A stretch of DNA of 64,000 bases from NCBI RefSeq assembly GCF_012932565.1, contig NZ_JABBYJ010000003.1, positions 248,001-312,000 of the forward strand. The letters are read 5' to 3'. Below, piece after piece: positions 55,518 to 64,000 of the stretch (positions within the stretch are counted from its first letter, which is position 1; every line of letters starts with the position of its first letter). Under the pieces are notes generated by a model. It was not told the DNA's origin, did not search any database, and saw nothing but the letters and a program-made list of their open reading frames with translations. The stretch comes from Sneathiella limimaris (GTDB lineage Bacteria > Pseudomonadota > Alphaproteobacteria > Sneathiellales > Sneathiellaceae). A program made the translations under genes and the position numbers.

Positions 55518-56828
55518 TTAGTTTGCTTTTTCGAACTTGCGAAGAAGTGCGTTGCCGCGTTCTACAGCTGTTTCGAGACCAGCTTCTGGTGTTTTTTCAC
55601 CAGACCAGACAGCTTCCATTTCCTCGTTGATCACATCACGGATCTGAACGAAGTTACCGAAGCGAATACCGCGAGACGCAGGTGTTGGTGTGTTCAGAGA
55701 CAGCTGCTTAATCGCGGTGTCTGTTCCTGGGTTTTCGTTATAGAAACCCTGCTCTTTAGACAACTCATAAGCAGCTTTAGTGATCGGAACATAACCTGTT
55801 CCCTGATGCCACCAAGCCTGGATTTCAGGTGAAGACATGAATTTCAGGAACTCACCGACACCTTTATAGTCGCCCTGATCCTGACCTTTCAGAACCCAAA
55901 GTGTTGCACCACCAATGATGGAGTTCTGTGGTTTATCTGTCAGATCTTTGTAGTATGGCAGCATGGACTGACCGAACTCAAATTTTGCCTGTGATTTGAT
56001 GGAACCGTAGTAAGCGGAAGAGTTCATCCACATTCCGCATTCCTGGTTGATGAACATTGGAAGGCTGTCGCCGCGACGTCCGCCATAAGCAAATGTGCCG
56101 TCTTTTGACCAGTTGGCCAGGTTTGTCCAATGCTTCTTCATCGCATCGTTGTTAAACGTAAATTCTGTGTCGAAACCGGCAAAGCCGTTTTCTTTTGTGC
56201 CCATTGGGATGTTGTGCCATGCGCCGAAGTTTTCAACCATGACCCAAGACTGCCAACCAAATGAGAAGCCACATTTGTAACCAGCTGCCCGCAGCTTGTC
56301 AGAAGCATCTTTCATTTCTGACCAGGTTGCTGGAACTTCAGAAATGCCAGCTTTCTTGAAAGCATCTTTGTTGTACCACAGCACTGGTGTGGAGCTGTTG
56401 AAAGGCATGGACAGCAGATCACCTTCAGGTGTCTGGTAGTAACTGATCACTGCAGGCAGGTAGTCAGATTTGTCAAATGCAATGCCAGAATCTTTCATGA
56501 CATCTTCAACCGGATAAATGGCGCCTTTGGCAGCCATCATGGTTGCTGTACCCACTTCGAAAACCTGCACAATGTGTGGCTGCTTTTTCGCCCGGAAAGC
56601 GGCGATCGCAGATGTCATTGTTTCAGTGTAGTTTCCTTTAAAAGTCGGGATAACTTTATATTCTGATTGAGACTTGTTGAAATCGTCAGCAATCTTGTTC
56701 ACACGTTCACCGTTCGTGCCACCCATGGCGTGCCACCAGTGAATTTCCGTCGCAGCGTTGGCGATTGCCGTGCTGCCAGCCAGTGCCGCAAGTGTTGCAG
56801 GCACAACGAGTTTTTTCCAAATAGACAT
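55518..56828 (-). CDS. ugpB: sn-Glycerol-3-phosphate-binding periplasmic protein
   Basis: A 436-residue type I-importer binding protein. Residues 1-25 form a Sec signal peptide (cleavage after ANA). The mature start TEIHWWHAMGGTNGERVNKIADDFNKSQSEYKVIPTFKGNYTET closely follows UgpB, and WWHAMGG with the later GGATLWVLKGQ and WWHQGTGYVPITKAAYEL are characteristic. It captures glycerol-3-phosphate, possibly also glycerophosphodiesters, in the periplasm. It is first in the ugpBAEC operon and divergent from a LysR gene across 246 bases. Confidence 0.93.
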   Translation of the reverse strand: MSIWKKLVVPATLAALAGSTAIANAATEIHWWHAMGGTNGERVNKIADDFNKSQSEYKVIPTFKGNYTETMTSAIAAFRAKKQPHIVQVFEVGTATMMAAKGAIYPVEDVMKDSGIAFDKSDYLPAVISYYQTPEGDLLSMPFNSSTPVLWYNKDAFKKAGISEVPATWSEMKDASDKLRAAGYKCGFSFGWQSWVMVENFGAWHNIPMGTKENGFAGFDTEFTFNNDAMKKHWTNLANWSKDGTFAYGGRRGDSLPMFINQECGMWMNSSAYYGSIKSQAKFEFGQSMLPYYKDLTDKPQNSIIGGATLWVLKGQDQGDYKGVGEFLKFMSSPEIQAWWHQGTGYVPITKAAYELSKEQGFYNENPGTDTAIKQLSLNTPTPASRGIRFGNFVQIRDVINEEMEAVWSGEKTPEAGLETAVERGNALLRKFEKAN

Positions 56829-57028
56829 ATCGTTTCCCTATTGATCTACGTCATTTTGAGGCTCTTGGTGAGCCGCGGTTCATTGTTTGTCAACGGAGGT
56901 AATTATCCTCCCCCCGCTACACAATAGGGGGATTTAGACTTCCTTCAATGACCGTTTAATGACAAGTGCGAATTATTACCGTTTAGGGTTCATTTTTCTT
57001 CACTCTTGATAAAGGCTTTGAATTGAAC

Positions 57029-57045
57029 CATAACATGATGTTATG
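57029..57045. promoter_or_regulatory. LysR-type (LTTR) box in the ugpB-lysR intergenic region
   Basis: CATAACATGATGTTATG is a perfect 8-bp inverted repeat around one base. It contains ATAAC-N5-GTTAT, i.e. the classic T-N11-A of LysR sites (T57031, A57043). It lies 30 bases before the LysR start and about 200 bases before ugpB, a usual place for autoregulation and divergent control. Confidence 0.7.
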
Positions 57046-57074
57046 AACAGACCAATTTTATATGGACAACCTCT

Positions 57075-57983
57075 ATGATTCGTCTTCGTCAATTAGAAGC
57101 TTTCCGGGCTGTTATGTCGACTGGCGGCGTGACCTCCGCAGCTCGTATGCTCGGCATCTCACAACCGGCTGTAAGCCGCTTAATTGCTAGCCTTGAGGAG
57201 TCTATGGGCCTGTCTTTGTTTGACCGAAGACAAGGTCGTCTTTATCCATCTTATGAAGCCAAATTCCTTCTTGAGGAGGTTGATCGGGCCGTTTCGAATC
57301 TCGAACATCTTTCTCGCCTATCCGAAGATATTCGAAACCAAAAAGCTGGTCATCTGCGGTTAGCCTGCCTTTCTGGCTTCGCCACATCCCTGATGCCAAC
57401 CGTCATTGCTGAATTTTTAAAAGACCGTGATGACGTCACGCTCTCCATTCAAACCCGCTCTGGCCTTAGGGTTCGGGAATGGATTGCCGCTCAACAATAT
57501 GACATCGGAGTTGCGGACGAGTTTGAAGGGCATACTGCCGTTCAGAATGAACCTTTGGATATTCGAACCCTCTGCGTGATGTCACCGCAGCATCCGTTGG
57601 CGGGACAACGGGTCATTCAGGTCGGTGATTTACACAATATGCCCATGATCGTGCAAGATAGGGAAAATCGATTCTTTCATCGGGTAAAATCGGTATTCGA
57701 TAAAAACGGGGTCACCTTGAATGTGAAAGTAGAGGTGCGACAATTTGCAACCGCATGCCTTCTGGCTATGCAGGGGGTTGGCGCTGCGATCGTCAGCTCC
57801 ATTGATGCGGCGGAATATACCAATCGGGGACTGATCGCCCGACCGTTTGAGCCGGAGATCCTGTTCAGGCTTGATATCCTCTACCCCAAATTCCATCCCC
57901 GCTCACTTCTATTGCAGGATTTCATCACCCATTTCAAAACCAGGCTAGAGCCATTTATCCACCAGGCAGACTATTACCGGTGA
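57075..57983 (+). CDS. LysR-family transcriptional regulator divergent from ugpB
   Basis: A 302-residue LysR regulator: HTH at residues 1-60 (LRQLEAFRAVMSTGGVTSAARMLGISQPAVSRLIASLEESMGLSLFDRR), then an effector domain of the OccR/NocR-like group (HLRLACLSGFATSLMPTVI). That group answers to amino acids and related compounds; here the ligand is unknown. A palindromic T-N11-A site lies just upstream, so it is probably autoregulated and may control ugpBAEC. It is convergent with the carboxylase gene, with nine bases between stops. Confidence 0.9.
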   Translation: MIRLRQLEAFRAVMSTGGVTSAARMLGISQPAVSRLIASLEESMGLSLFDRRQGRLYPSYEAKFLLEEVDRAVSNLEHLSRLSEDIRNQKAGHLRLACLSGFATSLMPTVIAEFLKDRDDVTLSIQTRSGLRVREWIAAQQYDIGVADEFEGHTAVQNEPLDIRTLCVMSPQHPLAGQRVIQVGDLHNMPMIVQDRENRFFHRVKSVFDKNGVTLNVKVEVRQFATACLLAMQGVGAAIVSSIDAAEYTNRGLIARPFEPEILFRLDILYPKFHPRSLLLQDFITHFKTRLEPFIHQADYYR

Positions 57984-57992
57984 TCAACTCCC

Positions 57993-60900
57993 TTACCAGG
58001 TATCAACAAAGGTGCGCTTCTTACCAGTTCGTGGTGTAGGAGAATGGCTGGCCTTGATGGCCTGGATCAATCGCTCCCGACTGGTTGCCGGATCAATCAC
58101 ATCGTCAATTTCCATGAAGGCTGCTGCATTTGTTGCCTTGCCTCGCTTATAGGCCTTGGCGACCATGGCTTCAAACGTCTTTTGACGCTCCGCCTCATCC
58201 TCAATCGCTGCCAGCTCCTTCTTGAACCCGAGCCGAACCGCTCCTTCAAGGCCCATAGGTCCCATTTCACCTGTTGGCCAGGCCAGCGTTACAAAAGGAA
58301 CATGCATGGAGCCACCAGCCATAGCCTGCGCGCCAAGCCCGTATCCTTTCCGAAGGATCAAGGTATAGACTGGAACTGTAATACTGCCGGCCGCAGCGAA
58401 CAGGCGGGAGGTTTTACGAACCAATGCTGTTTTCTCAGCCTCAGGCCCCACCATAAAGCCGGGCGTATCACAAAGGCTAAGGATCGGGATATCAAAGGCA
58501 TCGCATAGCTGGATATGCCGGGCGGCCTTTTCTGAACCATCAGCGTCAATTGCACCGCCCAGATGTTTGGGGTTATTTGCAATATAGCCGACTGGCTGCC
58601 CCCCGATGCGCATAAAGCCGGTCAGCATGCCCTTGGCAAATTCCGGTCTGAGTTCGAGGACTGATCCCTTATCGCCCAGCAGATCAATCACAGTCCTAAT
58701 ATCATAGACCCTGAGCCGGTTCTCCGGGATAGCAAATCTGAGCTCCCGCTGATCATGTTCTTCAAACTCTGATACGCATCCCTGAAAATAGGAAAGGACC
58801 TTCTTGGCGACTTTCGTGGCTTCGGCTTCATCCTCAACCAGCACATCAATCACCCCGTTTGGTCCCTGCACCGATACCGGCCCCACTTCTTCAGGCGTAT
58901 AAACACCAAGGCCCCCGCCTTCGATCATGGCAGGCCCGCCCATTCCGATAGACGTATCCTTGGTTGCAATCAGAATATCGCTTACCCCCATCAAGGCTGC
59001 ATTTCCAGCAAAGCAACGGCCGGAGGCAATCGCGATCCGTGGGACAAGCCCTGACATCCGCGCATAAGTCTGAAAGGTCGGCACATCAAGGGTGGAGGCG
59101 GCGAATATATCTGTATCACCTGGCCGCCCGCCGCCACCTTCTCCGTAAAAAATAATCGGCAGCCGCCGTTCTTCAGCCAGATGCAGAATCCGGTCGGTTT
59201 TCTTGTGGTTCATACCGCCTTGCGTGCCCGCAAAAACGGTGTAGTCATATCCCAGGATCGCAACCGCCGAGGCCTCTTCTCCAAACTGATCCGAATTGAC
59301 AGAGCCGGTTCCACAAACCATACCATCAGCTGGACTGATTTTTTCAAGCACCTCAACACTGTGACGGGATCTTTGTGCCGCCAGGTTCAACCCGCCATAT
59401 TCAGAAAAACTCCCCTCATCCACCAGAAGACCAATATTCTCCCGGATCATGTTTTTGCCTTTGCTCCGCCGCTTGGCCACCGCTTCGGGCCGCGCCTCAT
59501 CCAGAAGCGCAAGTTTCTTCTCCAGCAAATCTGCGAGATCCGGTCGGATATGATCAAGATCCAGATCCTCAGTTACAGCCTCATCTTCCGCCTGATCCTC
59601 ACTCGGCTCCAGATGCAAAAGGCCACTGCCATCATTCAAGGTTTCCCCGGCCTTGAAGTGCAGACTGGTGACAGTGCCACTGTGGGGTGCCAGGATCAGA
59701 TGCTCCATCTTCATGGCTTCCAGAACCACAAGTTCCTGGCCTTTGCGAACCACATCTCCCGCAGCAACCAGGTAACTAACAACCGTGCCTGGCAGCGGGG
59801 CGAGAACAGCATTATCGGAAATCTCAGGGCTTTTTTGCGTCTCTAACCCGTCATCTTTGATTTCAGAGTGAATTGATTTCGGCTCCTCAATCCGCGTAAG
59901 AATATCAGGCAGATGGGCGTCGATGAAATTCGTCGTCACCGGACCTTTTCGAACGGCTTCCTGCTGGATCAAAGCCCGTAAAAACCCGATAGAGGTTTTA
60001 ACTCCCTCAATCTCATATTCGCCAAGGGCCTGATCCAGTTTTGATAATACATCCTGATAATCGCCCCGAGGATCACTCACGATCAGTTTGGCAAGCAGCG
60101 AGTCGTAGCGGGGGTTGGATTTCCAGCCAACGAAAGCCGCGCTATCAATACGAACCCCACGGCCCTGCGGCACTTCGTTTCGGCTGATTGCCCCACCCGA
60201 GGGCAAAAGCCGACCCTTTTTATTATAGTGCTCAGCATTGATCCGCGCCTGAATGGCATAACCTTGTGGCTCCCTGTCAGATAACCCTTGGGCTTTCAGG
60301 CTCTCTCCTGCAAACACCCGAAGCTGGGCCTCCACAAGATCCACACCCAGGATCTCTTCGGTGACTGTGTGTTCAACCTGGATGCGCGGGTTCGCTTCCA
60401 TAAAGGCGTAGCTGTCATCGTTGGCTGAGACCAAAAACTCAAAAGTCCCAAGCCCCTTATAAGACACACTGTCAGCCATCCGAAGCGCCGCTTCCAGTAG
60501 CGCCTTTTTAACAGACGCCACCAGATCGACTGCCGGGGCGATCTCCAGAACTTTTTGGTTTCGCCTTTGCAGGGAACATTCGCGCTCGTGGAAATGCATG
60601 ACGTCTGTCCCATCACCCAGGATTTGCACTTCAATATGGCGGGCATCAGGCATATAGCGTTCAACATAAAGATCGCTGTTTCCAAAAGATGCCTTGGCCT
60701 CGCGCGCCGCACTTTCATAGGCCTCTTCTATTTCCGAAGCCTCTGTCACCAGTCGCATACCCCGGCCACCGCCACCGGCAATCGCCTTGATGAACATTCC
60801 GCTGCCGCTCTCCAGATCTTCAAAAAACGCTTTCGCCGCTTCAAGGCTGGTGGCCTCATTCCGTCCGGCCAGAACCGGGACAGAAGCCTCAATCGCCAAT

Positions 60901-61262
60901 GACCGTGCTGAACTTTTATCTGACAACCTTTCCAGGGTCTTTGCATCGGGACCAATAAAAATCAGTCCCTCTTCCTGGCATCGTTTGGCAAAGGTCGCAT
61001 TTTCACTGAGAAACCCATAGCCCGGATGGATGGCATCAACACGATGCGCTTTGGCAAGGGTCAGAATATCCTCGATATCCAGATAAGCGGGTGTCCCTTC
61101 GCCGCTTAGTTCTGCAATTTGGGGGAGTTTTCGGGCATGCAGCGCATCCTGGTCATCTTTGGGGGCAATCCCGACCACTTCCATTCCCAGATTTCGTGCA
61201 GTTCGGAAAATTCGGATCGCAATCTCACCCCGATTTGCGATCATCAGACGTTTTATTGGCAT
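57993..61262 (-). CDS. Single-chain acyl-CoA carboxylase (biotin carboxylase-BCCP-carboxyltransferase fusion; long-chain acyl-CoA carboxylase type)
   Basis: About 1089 residues. The biotin carboxylase is at about 1-445 (KRLMIANRGEIAIRIFR, IHPGYGFLSEN, GGGGRGMR, EANPRIQVEHTVTEE). A short linker and biotinyl domain (about 485-555; biotin lysine 518 in EAMKMEH) follow, then both carboxyltransferase halves (about 580-1080; FYGEGGGGRPGDTD, GRCFAGNAALMG, DTPGFMVGPEAEKT, MGPMGLEGAVRLG). This one-chain order matches the LCC-type carboxylases described from Rhodopseudomonas and Mycobacterium, which carboxylate acyl-CoA with biotin and ATP. ATG 61262 has GGGGAAG upstream. Whether short- or long-chain acyl-CoA is used cannot be decided here. 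Confidence 0.93.
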   Translation of the reverse strand: MPIKRLMIANRGEIAIRIFRTARNLGMEVVGIAPKDDQDALHARKLPQIAELSGEGTPAYLDIEDILTLAKAHRVDAIHPGYGFLSENATFAKRCQEEGLIFIGPDAKTLERLSDKSSARSLAIEASVPVLAGRNEATSLEAAKAFFEDLESGSGMFIKAIAGGGGRGMRLVTEASEIEEAYESAAREAKASFGNSDLYVERYMPDARHIEVQILGDGTDVMHFHERECSLQRRNQKVLEIAPAVDLVASVKKALLEAALRMADSVSYKGLGTFEFLVSANDDSYAFMEANPRIQVEHTVTEEILGVDLVEAQLRVFAGESLKAQGLSDREPQGYAIQARINAEHYNKKGRLLPSGGAISRNEVPQGRGVRIDSAAFVGWKSNPRYDSLLAKLIVSDPRGDYQDVLSKLDQALGEYEIEGVKTSIGFLRALIQQEAVRKGPVTTNFIDAHLPDILTRIEEPKSIHSEIKDDGLETQKSPEISDNAVLAPLPGTVVSYLVAAGDVVRKGQELVVLEAMKMEHLILAPHSGTVTSLHFKAGETLNDGSGLLHLEPSEDQAEDEAVTEDLDLDHIRPDLADLLEKKLALLDEARPEAVAKRRSKGKNMIRENIGLLVDEGSFSEYGGLNLAAQRSRHSVEVLEKISPADGMVCGTGSVNSDQFGEEASAVAILGYDYTVFAGTQGGMNHKKTDRILHLAEERRLPIIFYGEGGGGRPGDTDIFAASTLDVPTFQTYARMSGLVPRIAIASGRCFAGNAALMGVSDILIATKDTSIGMGGPAMIEGGGLGVYTPEEVGPVSVQGPNGVIDVLVEDEAEATKVAKKVLSYFQGCVSEFEEHDQRELRFAIPENRLRVYDIRTVIDLLGDKGSVLELRPEFAKGMLTGFMRIGGQPVGYIANNPKHLGGAIDADGSEKAARHIQLCDAFDIPILSLCDTPGFMVGPEAEKTALVRKTSRLFAAAGSITVPVYTLILRKGYGLGAQAMAGGSMHVPFVTLAWPTGEMGPMGLEGAVRLGFKKELAAIEDEAERQKTFEAMVAKAYKRGKATNAAAFMEIDDVIDPATSRERLIQAIKASHSPTPRTGKKRTFVDTW

Positions 61263-61377
61263 AGCTTCCCCAGAGCACTTTTGTGCAGTTCTTTCTTGAT
61301 TGTCTCGCAATCTACACTGCCAAGATCAATCACGAAAGGCTTATTGCCATGGGAACAGAGGGGATTTAGATATCAGA

Positions 61378-61806
61378 CTAGCCTGCGTGCCGCTTGGCCG
61401 CCGCCATCACATGCTTGACCAAAGAATGAAGGCCATTGCTGCGTGAGGGCGACAGGTGTTTTTGAAGACCCAGCTCTTCCACGAAATCAGAGCCGGTATC
61501 TAAAATTTCCTGGGGTGTATGATTGTCATAAACGCCGAGGATCAGGGCGATCAGTCCGCTGACAATCATCGCATCGCTTGCCGCCTTAAACCGCAACCGA
61601 TCTCCTTCCATATAAGAAATCAGCCAAACCCGAGACTGGCAGCCCGGCATCAGGTTTTCATCCACCATCAACTCTTCTGGAAAAGGGGGCAGTTTCTTGC
61701 CAAGATCAATGATGTAGCCATAGCGATCGGTCCATTCCTCAAGGAATTCGAACGCGTCTTTAAAATCCTGAATAATCTCTTGGGTCGGGGCCACAGTTTC
61801 AGCCAT
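61378..61806 (-). CDS. sufE: SufE-family sulfur acceptor protein
   Basis: About 142 residues. The catalytic cysteine is C56 in NLMPGCQSRVWL, the SufE/CsdE motif, preceded by IIDLGKKLPPFPEEL and followed by SDAMIVSGLIALILGVY. The C-terminal SRSNGLHSLVKHVMAAA is also typical of SufE (SRxNG). SufE takes persulfide sulfur from SufS for Fe-S cluster assembly. ATG 61806 has GGAG four bases upstream; a GTG 12 bases earlier is possible. No other suf gene is adjacent. It lies between the sensor kinase (89 bases upstream) and the carboxylase gene (115 bases downstream). Confidence 0.94.
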   Translation of the reverse strand: MAETVAPTQEIIQDFKDAFEFLEEWTDRYGYIIDLGKKLPPFPEELMVDENLMPGCQSRVWLISYMEGDRLRFKAASDAMIVSGLIALILGVYDNHTPQEILDTGSDFVEELGLQKHLSPSRSNGLHSLVKHVMAAAKRHAG

Positions 61807-61894
61807 ATCACTCCACACCAGTCATTTCTCTTAAATGCTGGCTTGATCTAACAGGTTTTGACAGGAAAATAAATGGGGAGTTGCAGCAAAGTAA

Positions 61895-63841
61895 TTAGTC
61901 TTGAACTGCTTGCGTTTCACCTTGTGTCGCTCCGACGCTCTCAGCAACTGGCAGCAACAGACGGACTGTTGTTCCAATCCCTTCCTCTGAGTAAATAGAG
62001 AAATTCCCCTTGGATTGACGGGCGAACCCATAAACCATGCTAAGGCCTAATCCAGCGCCACTCCCCATATCCTTGGTGGTATAAAAGGGCTCAACCACGT
62101 GATGGAGTTTTTCAGGGGAAATGCCACAGCCTGTATCACTGATGATCAGGGAGACATATTTTCCTGGCTCAACCTCTTTTTCCATCAACGCATAAGTCTC
62201 ATCAACTTCCATGTTACGCGCTTCAAGAGTCAGCGTCCCGCCCTCGGGCATGGCGTCCTTTGCGTTCAGGCAAATATTGATCAAGGCGTTTTCAAGTTTC
62301 TTCGCATCGACTGAACACGGCCATAGCTGCCTGTCACATTCTGTTCGGATTGTGATATCAGCTCCCATAGTCTCCCGAATGGTCTCCAGCTCTGCCTTCA
62401 CAAATTGATCCAGATCCACAACCTTCGGATCCAGCTGCTGAATACGGGAGAAGGCGAGCATATTCTCTGTTAGGGTCGCACCCCGATCTGAGGCGCGCAT
62501 AATTGCCTTCAGATTATTGACCAATTCTGGATGACTTTGCTCAATCGCCTCCAGAACCATTTCCGCATTCCCCTGGATCACGGCCAGCATGTTGTTAAAA
62601 TCATGGGCAACGCCGCCGGTTAATTTTCCGACAGCTTCCAGCTTCTGGCTTTCCTTGATCCGTTCCTGCAGTTTGACCTGATCAGTGACATCTGCAGTAC
62701 ACCCGCGATAACCCGCAAACCGGCCATGCTCATCATAGAAAGGTAATCCGCTGACCCGCATCCAGCGTTTTTCCCCTGTCTTCGTATTAAAGCGATAGAC
62801 AACATGCTCGCGGAACGGCTTTTTATCAGTCATCAGCCCGAAAATATTGCGTAGCGCCGCCTGATTTCGCCCACTAGCGCCGAGCACATCCGCTACGGTT
62901 GACCCCAAATAATCTTTTGGAGAAATACCGGACGTTTCCTCAACATTTGGGGAGATGTAGGTGTAGCGTAACAGACAATCCGTCTCCCAATACCAGTCCG
63001 AACTGATATTGTTAAAATCAGAAAGCCGCTCACGGCTGAGAGACAGCTCAGTTTCTGTCTTCAGTTTCTCTGTAATGTCCCAACAAGAAATATACAGATA
63101 TTGCAGCCCATCGATCTCCAGAACCTCAGAGTTCATGATGATATCGATGTTCTGACCTTCTTTTCCAAGCACGGTGGTCCTGAAATCTCTCAGCTTTGGA
63201 TTTTCCCGGATCTGCTGCATGAAAATGTCGCGACCACCATGTCCAGCCCAAAGACCCAATTCATCAGCTGTCATGCCGACAACTTCTGATCGCTCGAACC
63301 CTATTGTTTTAAGCCAATTCTGATTGACGTCCAAAAACCGGCCTGTCTCCATTTCAGTCAGTGAGCAGATACTCGCATTCATGTTAAATGCAGATCGGAA
63401 TAGCTCCGCATTCCAGCGGGCTTCTTTCTCCTGGCTCTTCAGGTCCGTGACGTCTCTTTGAATACTGACAAGACTGCCATCGTCCAGTTCATATTCTGAA
63501 ATATGCAGCTGGGTCCCATCCGTCAGTTCAAGAAAATAGCTGGAGTAAGGTTCACCGTCGCTGACCTCACCTGTTTCGCGGTCCAGATTACGCATATAGC
63601 TAGTTTGATCCGGGTCGACGATACCAGTTTGCAGATCATGGCGAATAAGATCCACGATGGTCTTATCCTCGCTGCAAAATTCTTCAGGATATCGGTAAAG
63701 GTCACGGAATCTGCGGTTGCAGAACAGCACGTTGCCATCCTTACCGTAGATCACAATTGCATCTGTAGCCCGGTCAACAGCATCCCGAAGGACGGTATGT
63801 AAGTTGCCATCAGACGTCATAGCCGTGAAAGCCCTACCCAT
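61895..63841 (-). CDS. Soluble PAS sensor histidine kinase (orphan)
   Basis: A 648-residue kinase without membrane helices. Three PAS domains are visible (about 15-130, 140-260 and 270-390), the first starting DAIVIYGKDGNVLFCNRRF and the last with SSDWYWETDCLLRYTYISPNVEETSG. HisKA carries [19 protein letters not shown] (His 413); HATPase has LENALINICLNAKDAM, DTGCGIS and GSGAGLGLSMVYGFA. The kinase core closely resembles those at 24860-29983, and the ASDWFW/SSDWYW type of PAS recurs, so the three are paralogues. It has no receiver domain and no neighbouring response regulator. ATG 63841 is used; ATG 63820 is an alternative. Confidence 0.92.
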   Translation of the reverse strand: MGRAFTAMTSDGNLHTVLRDAVDRATDAIVIYGKDGNVLFCNRRFRDLYRYPEEFCSEDKTIVDLIRHDLQTGIVDPDQTSYMRNLDRETGEVSDGEPYSSYFLELTDGTQLHISEYELDDGSLVSIQRDVTDLKSQEKEARWNAELFRSAFNMNASICSLTEMETGRFLDVNQNWLKTIGFERSEVVGMTADELGLWAGHGGRDIFMQQIRENPKLRDFRTTVLGKEGQNIDIIMNSEVLEIDGLQYLYISCWDITEKLKTETELSLSRERLSDFNNISSDWYWETDCLLRYTYISPNVEETSGISPKDYLGSTVADVLGASGRNQAALRNIFGLMTDKKPFREHVVYRFNTKTGEKRWMRVSGLPFYDEHGRFAGYRGCTADVTDQVKLQERIKESQKLEAVGKLTGGVAHDFNNMLAVIQGNAEMVLEAIEQSHPELVNNLKAIMRASDRGATLTENMLAFSRIQQLDPKVVDLDQFVKAELETIRETMGADITIRTECDRQLWPCSVDAKKLENALINICLNAKDAMPEGGTLTLEARNMEVDETYALMEKEVEPGKYVSLIISDTGCGISPEKLHHVVEPFYTTKDMGSGAGLGLSMVYGFARQSKGNFSIYSEEGIGTTVRLLLPVAESVGATQGETQAVQD

Positions 63842-64000
63842 GAAAATAAGCCGCCATCCCCCTGCGGCTCAGAGAGAATATAATACCATAGTACTATTTC
63901 CCACTAAAAATTTGCAGTCGAACAAGCGCAGGCTTTCAGGTCTGATCTCGTTTGAACACAAACAGCAAAAGCATAATGCCCTGAGATGATAAAAGAGTCT
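63842..64000. other. Terminal intergenic stretch
   Basis: Upstream of the orphan kinase gene at the right window edge. On the minus strand TATTAT (63885-63880) could be a -10 box; the -35 (TTTAGT, 17 bases further) is poor. I see no supported gene here; a short open frame on the plus strand (from 63804) has no recognisable features. Confidence 0.4.

Noticed and set aside
1-64000. CRISPR arrays, tRNA/rRNA genes, insertion sequences, prophage or integrase genes, toxin-antitoxin or defence systems
   Set aside because: No repeat-spacer pattern, no cloverleaf or rRNA-like sequence noticed, and no transposase or integrase motifs in any plausible frame.

Overview
The window looks like chromosome of a moderate-GC alphaproteobacterium, probably marine and aerobic (a Sneathiella- or Kiloniella-like lineage is my guess from protein style only). 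Pointers are the ScfR-type regulator, OlsB, the PuuD-type urate oxidase, LivFGMHK-type transporters and a single-chain acyl-CoA carboxylase. About 50 protein genes are tightly packed. I see no rRNA, tRNA, CRISPR array, insertion sequence or prophage, and no obviously broken gene; the cobS-like gene at the left edge is cut by the window.

Layout: (1) 1-5.7 kb: end of cobS, the helicase hrpB, an RND/MMPL exporter and a GNAT acetyltransferase. (2) 5.7-23.7 kb: a large purine-catabolism island. On the minus strand a GntR regulator heads puuE (allantoinase), uraD, alc (allantoicase) and allA. Divergently, uraH, xdhABC, a BMP-type ABC importer, an adenine deaminase and a group 3 truncated haemoglobin follow on the plus strand, then a LysR gene and a cytochrome-c-fused urate oxidase (puuD). 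Together they encode adenine -> hypoxanthine -> xanthine -> urate -> 5-hydroxyisourate -> OHCU -> allantoin -> allantoate -> ureidoglycolate -> glyoxylate + 2 urea. A 14-bp perfect palindrome lies in the divergent intergenic region. (3) 23.7-33 kb: a glycosyltransferase, two tandem orphan PAS histidine kinases, a serine hydrolase, an FAH-family hydrolase and a TauE/SafE permease.

(4) 33-45.7 kb: an apparent acetate/short-chain acid module. It holds a CrbS/MxtR-like symporter-STAC-histidine kinase fusion, a small two-TM protein, a receiver-only response regulator, acs, a five-gene Liv-type ABC importer, and a divergent ScfR/RamB-type regulator. That regulator carries an internal segment that reads like a histidine-kinase dimerisation hairpin without its histidine. 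(5) 45.7-49.4 kb: a secreted protein of unknown function, OlsB (ornithine lipid synthesis), a luciferase-like oxidoreductase and an aldo/keto reductase. (6) 49.5-58 kb: a glycerol / glycerol-3-phosphate region with glpR, glpK, a DsbA/HCCA-isomerase-like protein, ugpBAEC on the other strand and a divergent LysR gene with a clear LTTR-type box. (7) 58-64 kb: a fused long-chain acyl-CoA carboxylase-type enzyme, sufE and a third orphan PAS histidine kinase.

Overall this is a catabolic, scavenging region (purines, acetate or short acids, glycerol compounds) with four histidine kinases but only one response regulator, which itself has no output domain.
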